Positions 1 through 5,573 of a stretch of 12,767 bases of DNA are shown piece by piece. The stretch lies in NCBI GenBank assembly GCA_017881645.1, contig JADGQQ010000089.1:1-12767 (forward strand), read 5' to 3'. The position numbers were made by a program, and so were the translations under genes. A model generated the notes under the pieces. The model ran no database searches and had not been told where the DNA came from. It saw only the letters and a list, made by a program, of their open reading frames with translations. This DNA is from Clostridia bacterium. GTDB taxonomy: Bacteria; Bacillota; Clostridia; Saccharofermentanales; Saccharofermentanaceae. How positions within the stretch are numbered: the first letter of the stretch is position 1; each line of letters opens with the position of its first letter.

Positions 1-382
1 GGTCGCCGCGCGGAATCGGACTTGCTGCATCGTCCATATCGTAGGGCGTGCCGACGAGGACCGTGTCCTTTTTCGCACCAAAATACAAATCGATCTGCAT
101 AAAATCGCTGTCCATATTCATCAGCGACAGCACATGCGTGTGGAATTTTTTCGTAAGGGCTGCGGCCAGCTGGTTCTGCAGGCTGCCGTCCGTGTCATCC
201 TCGTGGATGGTGATCCACTTGGATAAGGGATTGTTCACGATGCGAACGGACTTTTCGGCATCGTGCGCAGTCTTTACGGGGGTCAGGCCCTGCTTTTTCA
301 TGTGCTGAATCACAAGCTTTCTAAGCTCGGCTTCCTGGATGCTGTCCTTCAGAATGCTGACGTTCGAAAATGTCCATCCCAT
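1..382 (-). CDS. Hypothetical protein, 3' end beyond window
   Basis: The frame is open from an ATG at 382 to the window edge, giving 127 residues starting MGWTFSNVSILKDSIQEAEL. The start is set by a strong GGAGG seven bases upstream. No family is recognised. The visible part is soluble and mixed alpha/beta, with no signal peptide or membrane segment. It has a charged helical N-terminus (about residues 8-32) and a later part with alternating hydrophobic residues that looks like strands (LYFGAKKDTVLVGTPYDMDD). The gene starts 39 bases after the MarR gene on the same strand and no promoter was seen between them, so the two are probably co-transcribed. Its role may therefore be linked to the MarR regulon. 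The function is unknown. Confidence 0.72.
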   Translation of the reverse strand, partial: MGWTFSNVSILKDSIQEAELRKLVIQHMKKQGLTPVKTAHDAEKSVRIVNNPLSKWITIHEDDTDGSLQNQLAAALTKKFHTHVLSLMNMDSDFMQIDLYFGAKKDTVLVGTPYDMDDAASPIPRGD

Positions 383-421
383 GGCTGTTCCTCCTAAGGC
401 GAGGGTGAAAGAATGGCGACC

Positions 422-850
422 TTACTGCAGAAGTTTTTCGCTGATCAGCGCCAGAGCTTTGACAATGTCGCTGATTTCGTCGGTTTTCAGATGTGCATAC
501 CGGCGGGAGATGTTCGCCTTGAGCCGGGTAAAGGCTGCTTGCATGAGTTCGGATCCGGCCGGGGACAAGGTGATGAAGCTCACCCGTTTGTCTTTCGGAC
601 TGTGCGTTTTCTGCAGCAGATTCTTTTCGAAAAGCTTCTTCACTTCGCGGCTTGTATTGGGCACGGACATGCCCAGACAGCAGCTGATCTGGCTGAGGGG
701 TATGAATTCCCCGACCGTCAGATACTGCAGAATTTTGAACTGCGCGGCGGTAATTCCCTCGGGCTTGATTTCATCGAGCAGCTCGAAGGACAGCTGGCTG
801 AAGCCAAACCCGAAATTCTCCAATGCGGATGCTAATTTCATAATGGACAT
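422..850 (-). CDS. MarR-family transcriptional regulator
   Basis: This is a 142-residue winged-helix repressor, the usual MarR length. Residues about 33-100 carry the DNA-binding domain: ITAAQFKILQYL, a recognition region around LGMSVPNTSREVKKLFEKN, and a wing with the family pattern SPKDKRVSFITLSPAG. The flanking N- and C-terminal helices would form the dimer interface. A Cys pair (57-58) lies in the helix before the recognition helix. It could sense oxidants or electrophiles, but this is only suggested by position. The frame extends 22 codons further upstream, but the start at 850 has a Shine-Dalgarno-like AAGGACGG before it and gives a normal MarR N-terminus. The gene is divergent from the flavin oxidoreductase at 1004, with two palindromic operators between them. 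It therefore probably represses both itself and that gene. Confidence 0.9.
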   Translation of the reverse strand: MSIMKLASALENFGFGFSQLSFELLDEIKPEGITAAQFKILQYLTVGEFIPLSQISCCLGMSVPNTSREVKKLFEKNLLQKTHSPKDKRVSFITLSPAGSELMQAAFTRLKANISRRYAHLKTDEISDIVKALALISEKLLQ

Positions 851-909
851 GTGATCACCGTCCTTTGCAATTTTTATTATGACGAATGCAGGCAGAAAAG
901 GCAATATCA

Positions 910-923
910 TTATCAATTGACAA
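910..923. promoter_or_regulatory. MarR-type operator, site 1
   Basis: TTATCAATTGACAA is a 14-base palindrome with one mismatched pair (third position). It overlaps the -35 box (TTGACA, 917-922) of the rightward oxidoreductase promoter. A second copy of the same pattern lies 46 bases away, centre to centre. It probably binds the MarR protein encoded next door; binding is inferred. Confidence 0.6.
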
Positions 924-945
924 CGAAGCGAATCGCGCGTATGAT
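917..945 (+). promoter_or_regulatory. Sigma-A promoter of the oxidoreductase gene
   Basis: TTGACA at 917-922 and TATGAT at 940-945 are separated by 17 bases, close to the ideal housekeeping promoter. Transcription would start near 952, about 50 bases before the ATG at 1004. Operator site 1 covers the -35 box and site 2 covers the start region, so repressor binding should block transcription. Confidence 0.8.
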
Positions 946-969
946 AAAGAGGTAGTTATCATATGACAA
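941..969 (-). promoter_or_regulatory. Probable promoter of the MarR gene
   Basis: Read leftward, TTGTCA (969-964) is followed after 17 bases by TATCAT (946-941). It faces the oxidoreductase promoter, and the two -10 boxes overlap almost completely. Its -35 box lies inside operator site 2. This arrangement would give joint repression and automatic mutual exclusion of the two promoters. Confidence 0.55.
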
Positions 970-972
970 CTA
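953..972. promoter_or_regulatory. MarR-type operator, site 2
   Basis: This is a 20-base palindrome with one mismatched pair, core TTATCATATGACAA at 956-969. The core differs from site 1 only in the two central bases. It sits over the transcription start of the oxidoreductase promoter and over the -35 box of the leftward promoter. Confidence 0.65.
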
Positions 973-1003
973 TTTATCCGGTAAATTTGAAAGGTGCTGA
1001 CTT

Positions 1004-1585
1004 ATGAAAACACTCATCATCTATTCCCATCCGAATCACGAAAGTCTGAACGGTGCTTTTCTGGACGCGGTTACGGGCGCAATCGCAATCAGCCCCGCCG
1101 CACACGAAGTGGAAATCCTGGATTTGTATGCGGAGAATTTTGATCCCGTACTCGTTTTCAATAAGAACAAACGAAGAAGGGATATGCATGCGGACCCGGC
1201 TTTCGAGAAATACAGGGAACAGATTCGCAGTGCAGACCGGCTGATATTCATTTATCCGATATTCTGGGGCCGTCCGCCGGCGATGCTGCTCGGCTACTTT
1301 GACCAGGTTTTCGCAACCGATTTCGCATACAAATATGTCCCCGGCAAATTATTCCCCGAGGGGCTTCTGGCCGGGAAGAGCGCCGTATGCATCTCGACGA
1401 TGAAAGGCCCGACCGGGTACATAGGACTGACACTCGGGAACGCCCACAAAAACCTCATGAAAAGAGCCGTCTTCCAGTTCGTCGGAATACGGCAGGTGAA
1501 GTTCTTCGAATTTGGCGCAATGGAGAAGAAGAACGGCCGGCAGGAGAAGAACCTTGCGAAGGTGAGGAAGTATTTCGCGAGGTGA
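1004..1585 (+). CDS. NAD(P)H oxidoreductase, flavodoxin-fold family
   Basis: This 193-residue protein matches the Flavodoxin_2 family (NQO1/MdaB/KefF type). Members are soluble flavin enzymes that transfer two electrons from NAD(P)H to quinones or other electrophiles. Visible signatures are strand 1 plus the flavin-phosphate loop, LIIYSHPNHESLNGAF (residues 4-19), and the classic central motif YPIFWGRPPAMLLGYFDQVF (84-103), which forms the isoalloxazine-side loop and helix. The third loop is CISTMKGPTGYI (129-140). The start follows an AAAGGTG ribosome site. The length is normal for the short bacterial members. A divergent MarR gene and a double operator suggest induction by quinones, phenolics or oxidants. 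The exact substrate cannot be told from the sequence. Confidence 0.88.
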   Translation: MKTLIIYSHPNHESLNGAFLDAVTGAIAISPAAHEVEILDLYAENFDPVLVFNKNKRRRDMHADPAFEKYREQIRSADRLIFIYPIFWGRPPAMLLGYFDQVFATDFAYKYVPGKLFPEGLLAGKSAVCISTMKGPTGYIGLTLGNAHKNLMKRAVFQFVGIRQVKFFEFGAMEKKNGRQEKNLAKVRKYFAR

Positions 1586-1629
1586 AGTGACAAGCGATGC
1601 GGAGGGCGAGGGGTTCTGTCTGGAAACGA

Positions 1630-2220
1630 TTACTTTTTCCAGAGATCGCGCCCCGTGAAATATTTATGGAAGACCCGCTTATACTCAATCTGGTAACAGA
1701 CGGCGAAAGCGAGGACGAGTATCCAGAAGAGCAGAAGAGCCGCCGTCACGGGGATCAGGCCGGCGGTAAAAACATGGAATTTGTCCAGCGGCGCGGTAAT
1801 GAAAGGGTTCACAAGCACCGACAGGAAAAGGAGTCCGATGATGAGAATGCGGTCTCTTTTTTTTATGCCCGGCATGTAGAGCCGGTGGGCACTTTTCCCG
1901 ATGCGCAGCAGGATGAACAGGGCCACACCGAATAGAAGCACAAGCTGCCAGAGATCGCGAAGCGTGTACAGGAAAGTCGTGGCCGGATGACCGCCCCACA
2001 TTTGCGGGAAGATAAGGAATACGACGCGCAGCGTGACAAGCAGGCAGAAGAGAAAAAGGGCCAGGGCCAGGGCTTCGGCGATTCGTTTCCAGAGGGCGGG
2101 CCTGTGCGGTTGACCGGTGCCGGATGGGCTGTTCATCGTGTCGACAAGCTGCCTGTCCCCGGCCGACATTTCTCCGGATGACTGATGGCTGTGATTTCGC
2201 AGGATCATCGATCGAAGCAT
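1630..2220 (-). CDS. Four-helix integral membrane protein, unknown family
   Basis: The 196-residue product has about 45 polar N-terminal residues, then four hydrophobic segments at about 47-71, 86-107, 124-143 and 148-176, and a short basic tail (KRVFHKYFTGRDLWKK). Basic residues flank the segments (KKRDR before the third). No catalytic or transporter motif is recognised. The ATG at 2220 is fixed by AAGGAGG seven bases upstream and by a near-consensus promoter at 2268-2296. The gene runs toward the oxidoreductase gene, with 44 bases between the two stop codons and no clear terminator there. It is transcribed alone. The function is unknown. Confidence 0.82.
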   Translation of the reverse strand: MLRSMILRNHSHQSSGEMSAGDRQLVDTMNSPSGTGQPHRPALWKRIAEALALALFLFCLLVTLRVVFLIFPQMWGGHPATTFLYTLRDLWQLVLLFGVALFILLRIGKSAHRLYMPGIKKRDRILIIGLLFLSVLVNPFITAPLDKFHVFTAGLIPVTAALLLFWILVLAFAVCYQIEYKRVFHKYFTGRDLWKK

Positions 2221-2267
2221 GGCGCACCTCCTTGGTGTAAGTTTGCTGTGATGGGTACTATTGCTGG

Positions 2268-2296
2268 ATTGTACCGCGTGGCTGAAGGGGTGTCAA
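2268..2296 (-). promoter_or_regulatory. Sigma-A promoter of the four-helix membrane protein gene
   Basis: Read leftward, TTGACA (2296-2291) and TACAAT (2273-2268) are exactly 17 bases apart, five or six of six matches in each box. The predicted start is about 40 bases before the ATG at 2220. No operator-like palindrome overlaps it, so the gene may be constitutive. Confidence 0.8.
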
Positions 2297-2406
2297 TTTC
2301 GGTTCTTTGATGTTTGCTGCGTTGGGCTGCGGATGAACCCGCGAACCCGTGAAAGAGTCCTTTCGGCCCGGCAGTTTTACAGGCAGATTACATTTTTCGA
2401 AAATTG

Positions 2407-2418
2407 GAACAAATGTTC
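2407..2418. promoter_or_regulatory. LexA/SOS-type box A
   Basis: GAACAAATGTTC fits the Gram-positive LexA core GAAC-N4-GTTC exactly. It lies about 20 bases upstream of the -35 box of the small-membrane-protein promoter. A closely related copy (box B) overlaps the transcription start. LexA binding is inferred from the motif. Confidence 0.6.
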
Positions 2419-2438
2419 TGTTTTCTTCGGAAAAGGTC

Positions 2439-2467
2439 TTGCAATCCTATGCAGGATCTCGTATGAT
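2439..2467 (+). promoter_or_regulatory. Promoter of first small membrane protein gene
   Basis: TTGCAA (2439-2444) and TATGAT (2462-2467) are 17 bases apart. The predicted start is near 2474, directly before box B (2476-2487). A repressor on box B would therefore block initiation, as in standard SOS genes. Confidence 0.7.
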
Positions 2468-2475
2468 GGCAATAC

Positions 2476-2487
2476 AAACAAATGTTC
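2476..2487. promoter_or_regulatory. LexA/SOS-type box B
   Basis: AAACAAATGTTC reads GAACATTTGTTT on the other strand, which is the GAAC-N4-GTTT form used in Clostridia. It shares eleven of twelve bases with box A. It lies just downstream of the -10 box and about 20 bases before the start codon at 2508, a position expected for an operator. Confidence 0.6.
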
Positions 2488-2507
2488 TTTTTGTCGGAGG
2501 TGGCGAT

Positions 2508-2696
2508 ATGGCTGCAATTACAATCTTACTGGTATTGGGGATCTGCGTGTTTCTGGTCTGGTTCTTTGATGCGATGCTCAAGGATTTTGCGGAGGAAGAC
2601 CGGGATTCCGAAGTCATCGACTTGCGCGTGAAGCGCAGGACACCGCCGCCTGTCGTCAGAGATGATGTTCGTACGGAACATTCGAGAGTGGCTTGA
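2508..2696 (+). CDS. Small single-helix membrane protein, probable SOS-induced
   Basis: This 62-residue protein starts MAAITILLVLGICVFLVWFF, so residues 3-20 form one membrane helix beginning right at the N-terminus. An acidic stretch follows (DFAEEDRDSE, about 26-35), then a basic, proline-containing tail (LRVKRRTPPPVVRDD). The frame is open upstream, but GGAGG sits eight bases before the ATG at 2508 and the SOS-type box and promoter lie just before that. The short form is therefore the real one. A paralogue lies at 2880. Known SOS-induced small membrane proteins block cell division (YneA, SosA) or depolarise the membrane (TisB). No sequence family is recognised here, so such a role is a hypothesis from size, topology and regulation. 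Confidence 0.78.
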   Translation: MAAITILLVLGICVFLVWFFDAMLKDFAEEDRDSEVIDLRVKRRTPPPVVRDDVRTEHSRVA

Positions 2697-2721
2697 TCCA
2701 TTTTCGATAAGTATATAGATA

Positions 2722-2753
2722 GAAAGCCGCCCGGGTATCGTGAAGCGGCTTTC
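2722..2753 (+). terminator. Hairpin terminator after first small membrane protein gene
   Basis: GAAAGCCGC (2722-2730) and GCGGCTTTC (2745-2753) form a perfect nine-pair stem with a 14-base loop, 25 bases after the stop codon. The following T-tract is weak. The hairpin separates the two paralogues into their own transcription units, at least in part. Confidence 0.55.
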
Positions 2754-2776
2754 ACTATTGGATTTCATTTGAAGTA

Positions 2777-2788
2777 AAACAATTGTTC
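2777..2788. promoter_or_regulatory. LexA/SOS-type box C
   Basis: AAACAATTGTTC reads GAACAATTGTTT on the other strand (GAAC-N4-GTTT), with the ten-base perfect palindrome AACAATTGTT inside. It differs from box B at one position and lies about 90 bases upstream of the second paralogue. I could not place a convincing promoter around it, which makes this site less certain than box A or B. Confidence 0.5.
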
Positions 2789-2841
2789 CGATTCGTCCGC
2801 TGCAGGGACGAGAATGGGACACGCGATAACGCAGAATGATG

Positions 2842-2858
2842 TCATACGAACCGTATGA
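2842..2858. promoter_or_regulatory. Inverted repeat before second small membrane protein gene
   Basis: TCATACG and CGTATGA (seven-base perfect arms) are separated by AAC. The repeat ends seven bases before the ribosome binding site of the gene at 2880. It could be an operator or a small hairpin in the mRNA leader. It does not match the LexA pattern. Confidence 0.4.
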
Positions 2859-2879
2859 ACACTTCAGGAGGCGGATATT

Positions 2880-3038
2880 ATGACAGCAATCACAATTCTA
2901 TTAGGGCTAGGGGTCTGCGTATTTTTACTCTGGTTTTTCGATTCGATCGTTCGCGATGTTATGACGGAAGACGATTATGATTCCGGCAGTTCAGGGTGGT
3001 GTCCGGAGATAAGCGGTGACGATGTTTGTGACATGTGA
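2880..3038 (+). CDS. Second small single-helix membrane protein, paralogue
   Basis: This 52-residue protein begins MTAITILLGLGVCVFLLWFF. It matches the protein at 2508 at about 20 of the first 31 positions, including the shared ILL-LG-CVFL-WFFD pattern, so the two arose by tandem duplication. The helix covers residues 3-20. The tail is unlike that of its twin: acidic and glycine/serine-rich (DDYDSGSSGW), with two cysteines (41 and 50) and no basic patch. The start follows a strong CAGGAGGCGG ribosome site. The gene is below the usual length cutoff and would be missed by many gene callers. A LexA-like box (2777-2788) and an inverted repeat (2842-2858) precede it, and a hairpin follows at 3039. 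Expression together with its twin under DNA damage is inferred. Confidence 0.75.
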   Translation: MTAITILLGLGVCVFLLWFFDSIVRDVMTEDDYDSGSSGWCPEISGDDVCDM

Positions 3039-3077
3039 AAATACCGGGTCCATTTACGGGAAAATGCACCGGTATTT
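3039..3077. terminator. Hairpin terminator between convergent genes
   Basis: AAATACCGG (3039-3047) pairs perfectly with CCGGTATTT (3069-3077). Inside it CATTT (3051-3055) pairs with AAATG (3062-3066). It starts directly at the stop codon of the small membrane protein gene and ends 11 bases before the stop of the leftward gene at 3088. The A- and T-rich flanks would let it act in both directions. Confidence 0.6.
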
Positions 3078-3087
3078 ACATATGCAA

Positions 3088-3513
3088 TTATTTCTTCGGA
3101 AGCAGTTCCTGAATCTTCTCGAGCATAGCCGTCTGATTCTTGAGTTCCTGCATCTGTTCGTCCTGTAATACCGCAAGATACGTCAAAGTCTTATGGTCGG
3201 CGTCTGCTTTGGATTCGTTCTGCGACTGGATGACGTTCTGACCTACCATGATGATCGGCAGAAGAACGAGCTGAAGCACAGTCTGCGCGATATAGGTGAT
3301 CCAGGTCATGACGCTGTGGGCCTGTATGACCGGAGGCAGCATGACAAGGTCGAGAAGAATGAAGGCATAGGCGCACCACATGGTTCCGACCGTATTTGTA
3401 ATCAAGACAGCCAGCTTGTAGTTGAATTTGGAAATCCCGGTCAGATCTTTTTTGATAAGATCTTTGGGATGAACAACGGATGGATGACGCTGCAGATGAT
3501 GCTGTGGACTCAT
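3088..3513 (-). CDS. DUF1003-like membrane protein
   Basis: The 141-residue protein has a basic N-terminal arm (residues 1-30), two membrane helices (about 34-60 and 66-91) and a helical C-terminus (about 110-139) that could form a coiled coil. The stretch LPIIMVGQNVIQSQNESKAD after helix 2 resembles the DUF1003 signature, in which a second helix ending in SQN is followed by charged residues and a tyrosine/leucine-rich helix. DUF1003 proteins are small inner-membrane proteins of unknown function. AAGGAGG stands six bases before the start codon. The gene begins 12 bases after the stop of the DUF6054-like gene, so the two form one transcription unit. It meets the rightward small-membrane-protein gene head-on at the hairpin 3039-3077. 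Confidence 0.75.
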   Translation of the reverse strand: MSPQHHLQRHPSVVHPKDLIKKDLTGISKFNYKLAVLITNTVGTMWCAYAFILLDLVMLPPVIQAHSVMTWITYIAQTVLQLVLLPIIMVGQNVIQSQNESKADADHKTLTYLAVLQDEQMQELKNQTAMLEKIQELLPKK

Positions 3514-3525
3514 GGGAAGCCTCCT

Positions 3526-3867
3526 TTATAATTGGATGATGTGTTCCGAGAGAGCCTCAAGTAAAGATCCTTCGAAGCTGTTCGCAGCTCCCCAGTCGAA
3601 CCGGAAAATACCTTCACCGCCGCCTCCGCCGACAAAATGCACGCGGGTTTTTCCCTCGAAATCATCAATCGTGACGGTTAGGGTCAGCCGGTTGTCTGCC
3701 CGCATGTAATGCTTTTCGAAAACAAGCACTTCAATGCGGGTTTCATCGGTGCGGGAGATGGAGTACTGGTCGATTAATTGACCGGAAATGCTGTTTTCTA
3801 CGAGAGAATCATTCAGAAGATCTGCGGTCGCGGACACGGCGGTGGATACGAAGATGGTATCGGGCAT
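3526..3867 (-). CDS. DUF6054-like small protein
   Basis: The 113-residue soluble protein has no signal peptide. Its first half contains short helices (VSATADLLNDSL) and a strand-rich segment, and its second half carries a distinctive glycine run followed by an aromatic/acidic motif (VGGGGGEGIFRFDWGAANSF, residues 79-98). My recollection is that this pattern matches DUF6054, a short Bacillota family without known function; a profile search would settle it. The start at 3867 has a GGGGGA ribosome site about nine bases upstream. It lies 12 bases before the DUF1003-like gene and 105 bases after the Maf gene. No good promoter was found in that gap, so all three could be read together. Confidence 0.7.
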   Translation of the reverse strand: MPDTIFVSTAVSATADLLNDSLVENSISGQLIDQYSISRTDETRIEVLVFEKHYMRADNRLTLTVTIDDFEGKTRVHFVGGGGGEGIFRFDWGAANSFEGSLLEALSEHIIQL

Positions 3868-3972
3868 GGTGTATGTCCCCCTTACTTCAACTGCCTTATG
3901 GATGACCTGAGAAGATCAGTACTTAATGAACATACAAGCATTATGCAAGAAGATACAGGATTTGAATAGAGA

Positions 3973-4596
3973 TCAATATCCGAAATCAATAAGCCTGCGG
4001 CTGATTTCTGCCACCGGAAGCCCCATCACCGTATAAAAGTCGCCTTCGATTTTGCTGACCAGAAGCGCACCCATATCCTGGATGCCGTATGCGCCGGCTT
4101 TGTCCATCGGAATTCCCGTGGCGACGTAGCGATGGGCCCATTCTTTTTCACGAAGATCCCAGGGATAGAACGTTACACGCGTGACGGTATAGAATGTTTC
4201 TTCTTTTTCGATGCTCCGGATACTGACGCCGGTCAGCACCTGATGCTCGCGTCCGGAAAGACGGTGGAGCATATTATAGGCATCCTCAGGGCTCGAGGGC
4301 TTTCCGAGAATATCACCGTCGATGGTGACAATCGTATCGGCGCCGATCACGACGGCTTCCGGGTGCTCCGCGAGAATTTCCCCCGCCTTGGCTCTCGCAA
4401 GCGACATGACAATATAGGAGACTCTCTGTATAAACGGGTCACTTGCCCGTGTTTCATTAATCTCCCGGATCAGAGCATCTTCGTCCAGATCGGCCGCCAT
4501 TGCTGTAAAAGGCTCTCCGCAAAGATGCAGGAGTTCCTGACGGCGGGGCGACTGACTCGCCAATAGGAGCGGCGGTTTCGCTATGGCTGGTGTCAT
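3973..4596 (-). CDS. maf: Maf family nucleoside triphosphate pyrophosphatase
   Basis: This 207-residue cytosolic enzyme is of normal Maf length. The family hydrolyses non-canonical or excess nucleoside triphosphates (dTTP/UTP or modified bases) to monophosphate and pyrophosphate, and is linked to septum control. Signatures are the phosphate-binding loop ASQSPRRQELL (residues 13-23), the catalytic-Asp region ADTIVTIDGDILGKP (86-100, Asp87), DKAGAYGIQ (165-173) and the C-terminal IEGDFYTVMGLPV (183-195). The frame is open 50 codons further upstream, but the start at 4596 has GGGAGGA before it and puts the first loop at the normal distance. The DKAGAYGIQ form resembles the YhdE-type (dTTP/UTP) group; that subgrouping is tentative. 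No convincing promoter was found in the 267 bases upstream. Confidence 0.93.
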   Translation of the reverse strand: MTPAIAKPPLLLASQSPRRQELLHLCGEPFTAMAADLDEDALIREINETRASDPFIQRVSYIVMSLARAKAGEILAEHPEAVVIGADTIVTIDGDILGKPSSPEDAYNMLHRLSGREHQVLTGVSIRSIEKEETFYTVTRVTFYPWDLREKEWAHRYVATGIPMDKAGAYGIQDMGALLVSKIEGDFYTVMGLPVAEISRRLIDFGY

Positions 4597-4758
4597 ACAA
4601 ATCCTCCCTGGAGTACCGGATAACGGACTGTGCCTTTGGAGCGAATCGGCATCGGACAGTCCTGCTATCAATATAACACTGCACACCCCCGCCATGGAAT
4701 GGATTCGCTCGGGAATTGGATTGAAAAGATGCCGTATTTCCGGCAATCGTCGTTTTTT

Positions 4759-4787
4759 CGGACAGAAAGCACATTAAAGAGTATAAT
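4759..4787 (+). promoter_or_regulatory. Probable promoter of the lysine-rich protein gene
   Basis: TATAAT at 4782-4787 is a perfect -10 box, inside the palindrome TATAATTATA. CGGACA stands 17 bases upstream as a four-of-six -35 box. The predicted start near 4794 leaves a 70-base leader before the ATG at 4864. Confidence 0.6.
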
Positions 4788-4863
4788 TATATTCTACTCA
4801 AGAATATGCGATTCATTTCCATGAAATTGCGATATATGCAGCACACGAAAGGTAAGGAATATT

Positions 4864-5301
4864 ATGAAAAAGTCAGCCAAAGAAAAGCGCGAAGCGAAGA
4901 AACAGAAGGCCATAACCCAGAAGGCGAAACACTTGGGGACTGCCGGTACGGCTGTCAATACGGTGAAAGTTCCTGCAAAGACAACGGCTCGTAAGCCGGT
5001 AACCACAGTGAAGGATGTACAGAAGAAGGCGGATTCCGCCATCAAAGATGTACAGAAGAAGACCGCAGCTACCGTAAAGAGCGTAAAAGAAAAACCCGCA
5101 GCTGCCGCAGCTGCCGCGAAAGTTGCCGAGAAGAAGACGGTTGAGAAGAAGGCCGTTGTGAAGAAGACGGTTGAGAAGAAGGCCGTTGAGAAGAAGACTG
5201 CTGTCGCCAAAGAGGCAAAAGTCGGCGCAGTGAAAGTCAAGAAGGAAGCCGCAGCAACAGAGAAGAAAGTCGTCAAAACGGCAAAAAAGACCGTCGTGTA
5301 A
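4864..5301 (+). CDS. Lysine/alanine-rich histone H1-like protein
   Basis: The 145-residue protein has about 42 lysines (29 percent), abundant Ala, Val and Thr, and no Phe, Tyr, Trp or Cys. After a basic start (KKSAKEKREAKKQKA) it carries two copies of KDVQKK (about residues 50 and 61), a run of seven alanines, and then five-residue units of the type KKTVE/KKAVE. This composition and the AAKK-like periodicity resemble the C-terminal tail of histone H1 and bacterial H1-like proteins (Hc1/Hc2 of Chlamydia, BpH1 of Bordetella), which bind and compact DNA or RNA. It would be disordered and strongly positive. The start follows AAAGGTAAGGA. It has its own promoter and terminator. Nucleoid binding is inferred from composition; ribosome or RNA association is also possible. 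Confidence 0.8.
   Translation: MKKSAKEKREAKKQKAITQKAKHLGTAGTAVNTVKVPAKTTARKPVTTVKDVQKKADSAIKDVQKKTAATVKSVKEKPAAAAAAAKVAEKKTVEKKAVVKKTVEKKAVEKKTAVAKEAKVGAVKVKKEAAATEKKVVKTAKKTVV
5131..5190 (+). repeat. 30-base tandem repeat in the lysine-rich gene
   Basis: Two 30-base units (5131-5160 and 5161-5190) differ by one base, and a partial third begins at 5191. Each unit is itself two related 15-base halves that encode KKTVE and KKAV(V/E). The near-identity at DNA level points to recent duplication by slippage or unequal recombination, and copy number may vary between strains. Confidence 0.85.
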
Positions 5302-5353
5302 TGCGATTTCTTTCTTCATACAGGAATACGTTTTAGATTTTGGAAGTATCAGG

Positions 5354-5403
5354 AAAGCGGACCGTCTCCTTTCGTATATCGCGAAGGAACCGGCTCGCTT
5401 TTT
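5354..5403 (+). terminator. Probable terminator of the lysine-rich protein gene
   Basis: AAAGCG (5354-5359) pairs with CGCTTT (5396-5401), CCG (5362-5364) with CGG (5391-5393), and TCCTT (5367-5371) with AAGGA (5384-5388), in one long imperfect stem with small symmetric internal loops. A run of five T ends it (5399-5403). It starts 53 bases after the stop codon. Confidence 0.55.
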
Positions 5404-5573
5404 GCTGTCCGGGGAACTTTCGCTGCAGGAAAAAGAGGTTTAGGCGCTGCCTTTTCTGGTCTTCCAGAGGCCGGAAGAGCACATTTTTTCGCGATCGTGT
5501 TTTCTGTTTTGATTTTCAAAGGAAGTACATATTATTTTTCGTAAAATAGTAGTGTGATATTTGTTAAAACCCC

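Noticed and set aside
413..854. Two rightward frames opposite the MarR gene
   Set aside because: The leftward frame has a clear MarR winged helix; the opposite frames have no recognisable domain.
2349..2507. Longer N-terminal form of the first small membrane protein
   Set aside because: The extension would run through the promoter and both LexA-type boxes, and the strong ribosome site is placed for the ATG at 2508.
2667..2679. GTTCGTACGGAAC as a further LexA box
   Set aside because: The half-sites are in the wrong order (GTTC before GAAC) and lie inside a coding region near its end.
4625..4662. Inverted repeat GGACTGT/ACAGTCC upstream of maf as a riboswitch or terminator
   Set aside because: Only seven pairs with a 24-base loop, no T-run and no known riboswitch features; likely chance.
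4786..4791. Leftward TATAAT as a maf promoter
   Set aside because: It is the other strand of the palindromic -10 box TATAATTATA; no acceptable -35 box lies 16-18 bases upstream on that strand.
4794..5319. Two long leftward frames opposite the lysine-rich gene
   Set aside because: They are low-complexity antisense reflections of the AAG/GCC codon repeats (Phe/Leu/Thr-rich) without start signals.
5340..5549. 69-codon rightward open frame after the lysine-rich gene
   Set aside because: No ribosome binding site, Arg/Phe/Cys-rich chance composition, and its first part overlaps the probable terminator hairpin.
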